6,988 nucleotides of DNA from Verrucomicrobiota bacterium (GTDB lineage: Bacteria; Verrucomicrobiota; Verrucomicrobiia; Limisphaerales; UBA1412), in NCBI GenBank assembly GCA_017557085.1, contig JAFZAR010000139.1, forward strand, positions 1 through 6,988, read 5' to 3'. Positions 6,390-6,988 of the stretch are shown here, piece by piece (positions within the stretch are counted from its first letter, which is position 1; every line of letters begins with the position of its first letter). A model generated the notes under the pieces. It had not been told where the DNA came from, made no database searches, and saw only the letters and a program-made list of their open reading frames with translations. A program made the translations under genes and the position numbers.

Positions 6390-6838
6390 TCGAAACAGAC
6401 CGCTTAAGGATACATACCACGTCACAGGATGAAATGGAGCGCTTTATTGAAGCACAAACCAATGAAATCCTCATCACAGCGTATAAAGAAATGCTGCAGG
6501 GATGTCTTGAACATCCGGAGCAGTGGGTATGGTATGCAATCTGGATGATCGAACTGAAAGACGGTACCCCTGTCGGAAATCTCTCTTTTAAGGGTTATCA
6601 TTCGGATGGATCTGTTGAAATCGGCTATGGCATTATGGAAGGATACCGGGAACATGGTTATGCAACAGAAGCAGTTGAAGCGGTTGTAAAGTGGGCTTTG
6701 AAACAGCCCGGTATAACCTGTGTGGAGGCAGAAACCGAACCTGATAACAGAGCTTCTCAACGAGTTCTTAAAAAATGCGGATTCGTCCCATCCGGAATCA
6801 TGGGTAAAGAAGGGCCTCGTTTTGTAAAGAGAGAATGA
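6386..6838 (+). CDS. GNAT family N-acetyltransferase (RimJ/RimL-like)
   Basis: A 150-residue acetyl-CoA-dependent N-acetyltransferase of the GNAT fold. The opening IETDRLRI is typical of RimJ/RimL-like members. The central strand EIGYGIMEGYREHGYATEA contains the acetyl-CoA pyrophosphate loop RxxGYA at 88-93, and the C-terminal motif EPDNRASQRVLKKCGF is the family's usual motif B region with the conserved N and S. The protein is somewhat shorter than most RimJ/RimL proteins (about 170-180) but looks complete. It begins inside the stop codon of the CatA-like gene (ATGA) and so should be made from the same message. The substrate could be a protein N terminus, an aminoglycoside-like or other small amine; the sequence does not say. 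The following short frame overlaps it by ATGA as well. Confidence 0.88.
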   Translation: MIETDRLRIHTTSQDEMERFIEAQTNEILITAYKEMLQGCLEHPEQWVWYAIWMIELKDGTPVGNLSFKGYHSDGSVEIGYGIMEGYREHGYATEAVEAVVKWALKQPGITCVEAETEPDNRASQRVLKKCGFVPSGIMGKEGPRFVKRE

Positions 6839-6894
6839 TCTATCAGCCCCGCGACTACATCAAAGAGTGCTACCTGGCCGAGACTGTTTTGTAA
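6835..6894 (+). CDS. 19-codon reading frame, possibly a truncated gene's 3' end
   Basis: A short frame MIYQPRDYIKECYLAETVL begins with an ATG overlapping the GNAT stop by four bases and ends in TAA. Its codons (CCC, CGC, GAC, TAC, CTG, GCC) resemble the host-like left genes more than the cassette, and the peptide looks like the end of a real protein. Its TAA is immediately followed by the stop of the minus-strand gene (TAATTA serves both strands). It may be a tiny coupled gene, or the surviving end of a convergent gene cut by the cassette. I do not recognise it. Confidence 0.25.
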   Translation: MIYQPRDYIKECYLAETVL

Positions 6895-6988
6895 TTATTT
6901 TTCTTCCTTTTTCTTATCAGGAATATCTTCCACTTGGACTTTTTCCGCGGAGAGGGTAAATTTCATTTTCTTATTTTCTCCCTGATAC
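6895..6988 (-). CDS. 3' end of an unidentified minus-strand gene (partial)
   Basis: Read on the minus strand, an open frame enters from the right edge and runs for 30 complete codons to a TAA at 6897-6895. The peptide goes from YQGENKK through MKFTLSAEKVQVEDIP to a lysine/glutamate-rich end (DKKKEEK). Alternating polar and hydrophobic residues suggest a beta strand followed by a charged tail, as at the C terminus of many envelope proteins, but this is too short to assign. An ATG at 6966-6964 could instead start a 23-codon gene, though no good ribosome-binding site sits at the right distance. It faces the acetyltransferase cassette tail to tail. Confidence 0.45.
   Translation of the reverse strand, partial: YQGENKKMKFTLSAEKVQVEDIPDKKKEEK

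Larger units (their letters stand above)
5688..6834 (+). other. Probable acquired two-gene acetyltransferase cassette at the ssrA 3' end
   Basis: From the base after the tmRNA CCA to about the end of the GNAT gene, the DNA differs from the left part: it is mostly AT-richer by hand-counted samples (23/60 G+C at 6001-6060, 26/60 at 6421-6480, against 34/60 and 37/60 in the transporter and channel genes), it has a strong Shine-Dalgarno, and its genes overlap. The 3' end of ssrA is a known attachment site for integrative elements. No integrase and no second copy of the tmRNA 3' end is present in the window, so the right boundary is a guess and the element may be a decayed remnant. Confidence 0.4.

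Noticed and set aside
5660..6988. Search for a duplicated attachment site matching the tmRNA T arm and acceptor end
   Set aside because: No second copy of the 3' end sequence is seen by eye downstream within the window; a downstream copy may lie outside it.

Overview
The window carries a compact run of bacterial genes, all on the + strand except a fragment at the right edge. From left to right: an upstream non-coding stretch (1-175); an inositol-monophosphatase-family gene (176-982); a UvrD/PcrA-type DNA helicase gene (995-3079); a POT-family peptide transporter gene (3108-4469); a TRIC/YicG-type membrane channel gene (4519-5241); an intrinsic terminator (about 5269-5305); a complete one-piece tmRNA gene, ssrA (5332-5687); a two-gene cassette of a CatA-like O-acetyltransferase (5763-6389) and a GNAT N-acetyltransferase (6386-6838); a 19-codon frame or gene remnant (6835-6894); and the 3' end of a minus-strand gene (6895-6988).

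The organism is a bacterium. The first four genes are rich in G+C: 60-base samples I counted by hand gave 34/60 at 3181-3240 and 37/60 at 4981-5040. The helicase, POT and TRIC genes have no recognisable Shine-Dalgarno sequence. The POT transporter, the weak use of Shine-Dalgarno sites and the general style would fit a Lentisphaerota/Verrucomicrobiota-type (PVC) gut bacterium. That placement is an impression and no marker in the window proves it. The tmRNA encodes the tag ANEELALAA, which is lineage-informative and could be matched to a tag catalogue.

The four leading genes are closely spaced (12, 28 and 49 bases) and could be co-transcribed up to the terminator, but their functions are unrelated housekeeping: sugar/inositol phosphate hydrolysis, DNA repair, peptide uptake and ion flux. 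The terminator hairpin loop contains the best -35 candidate for the tmRNA promoter, so the end of one unit and the start of the next seem to be packed into about 50 bases.

The cassette directly after the tmRNA 3' end looks different from the left part. Most samples are AT-richer (23/60 at 6001-6060, 26/60 at 6421-6480), the first gene has a strong AGGAGG ribosome-binding site, and the two acetyltransferase genes overlap by ATGA. The 3' end of ssrA is a classic integration site, so this is probably acquired cargo, although no integrase or duplicated attachment site is visible here. I found no CRISPR array, insertion sequence, tRNA gene or clear new defence system. The acetyltransferase pair beside ssrA is the most interesting accessory content.
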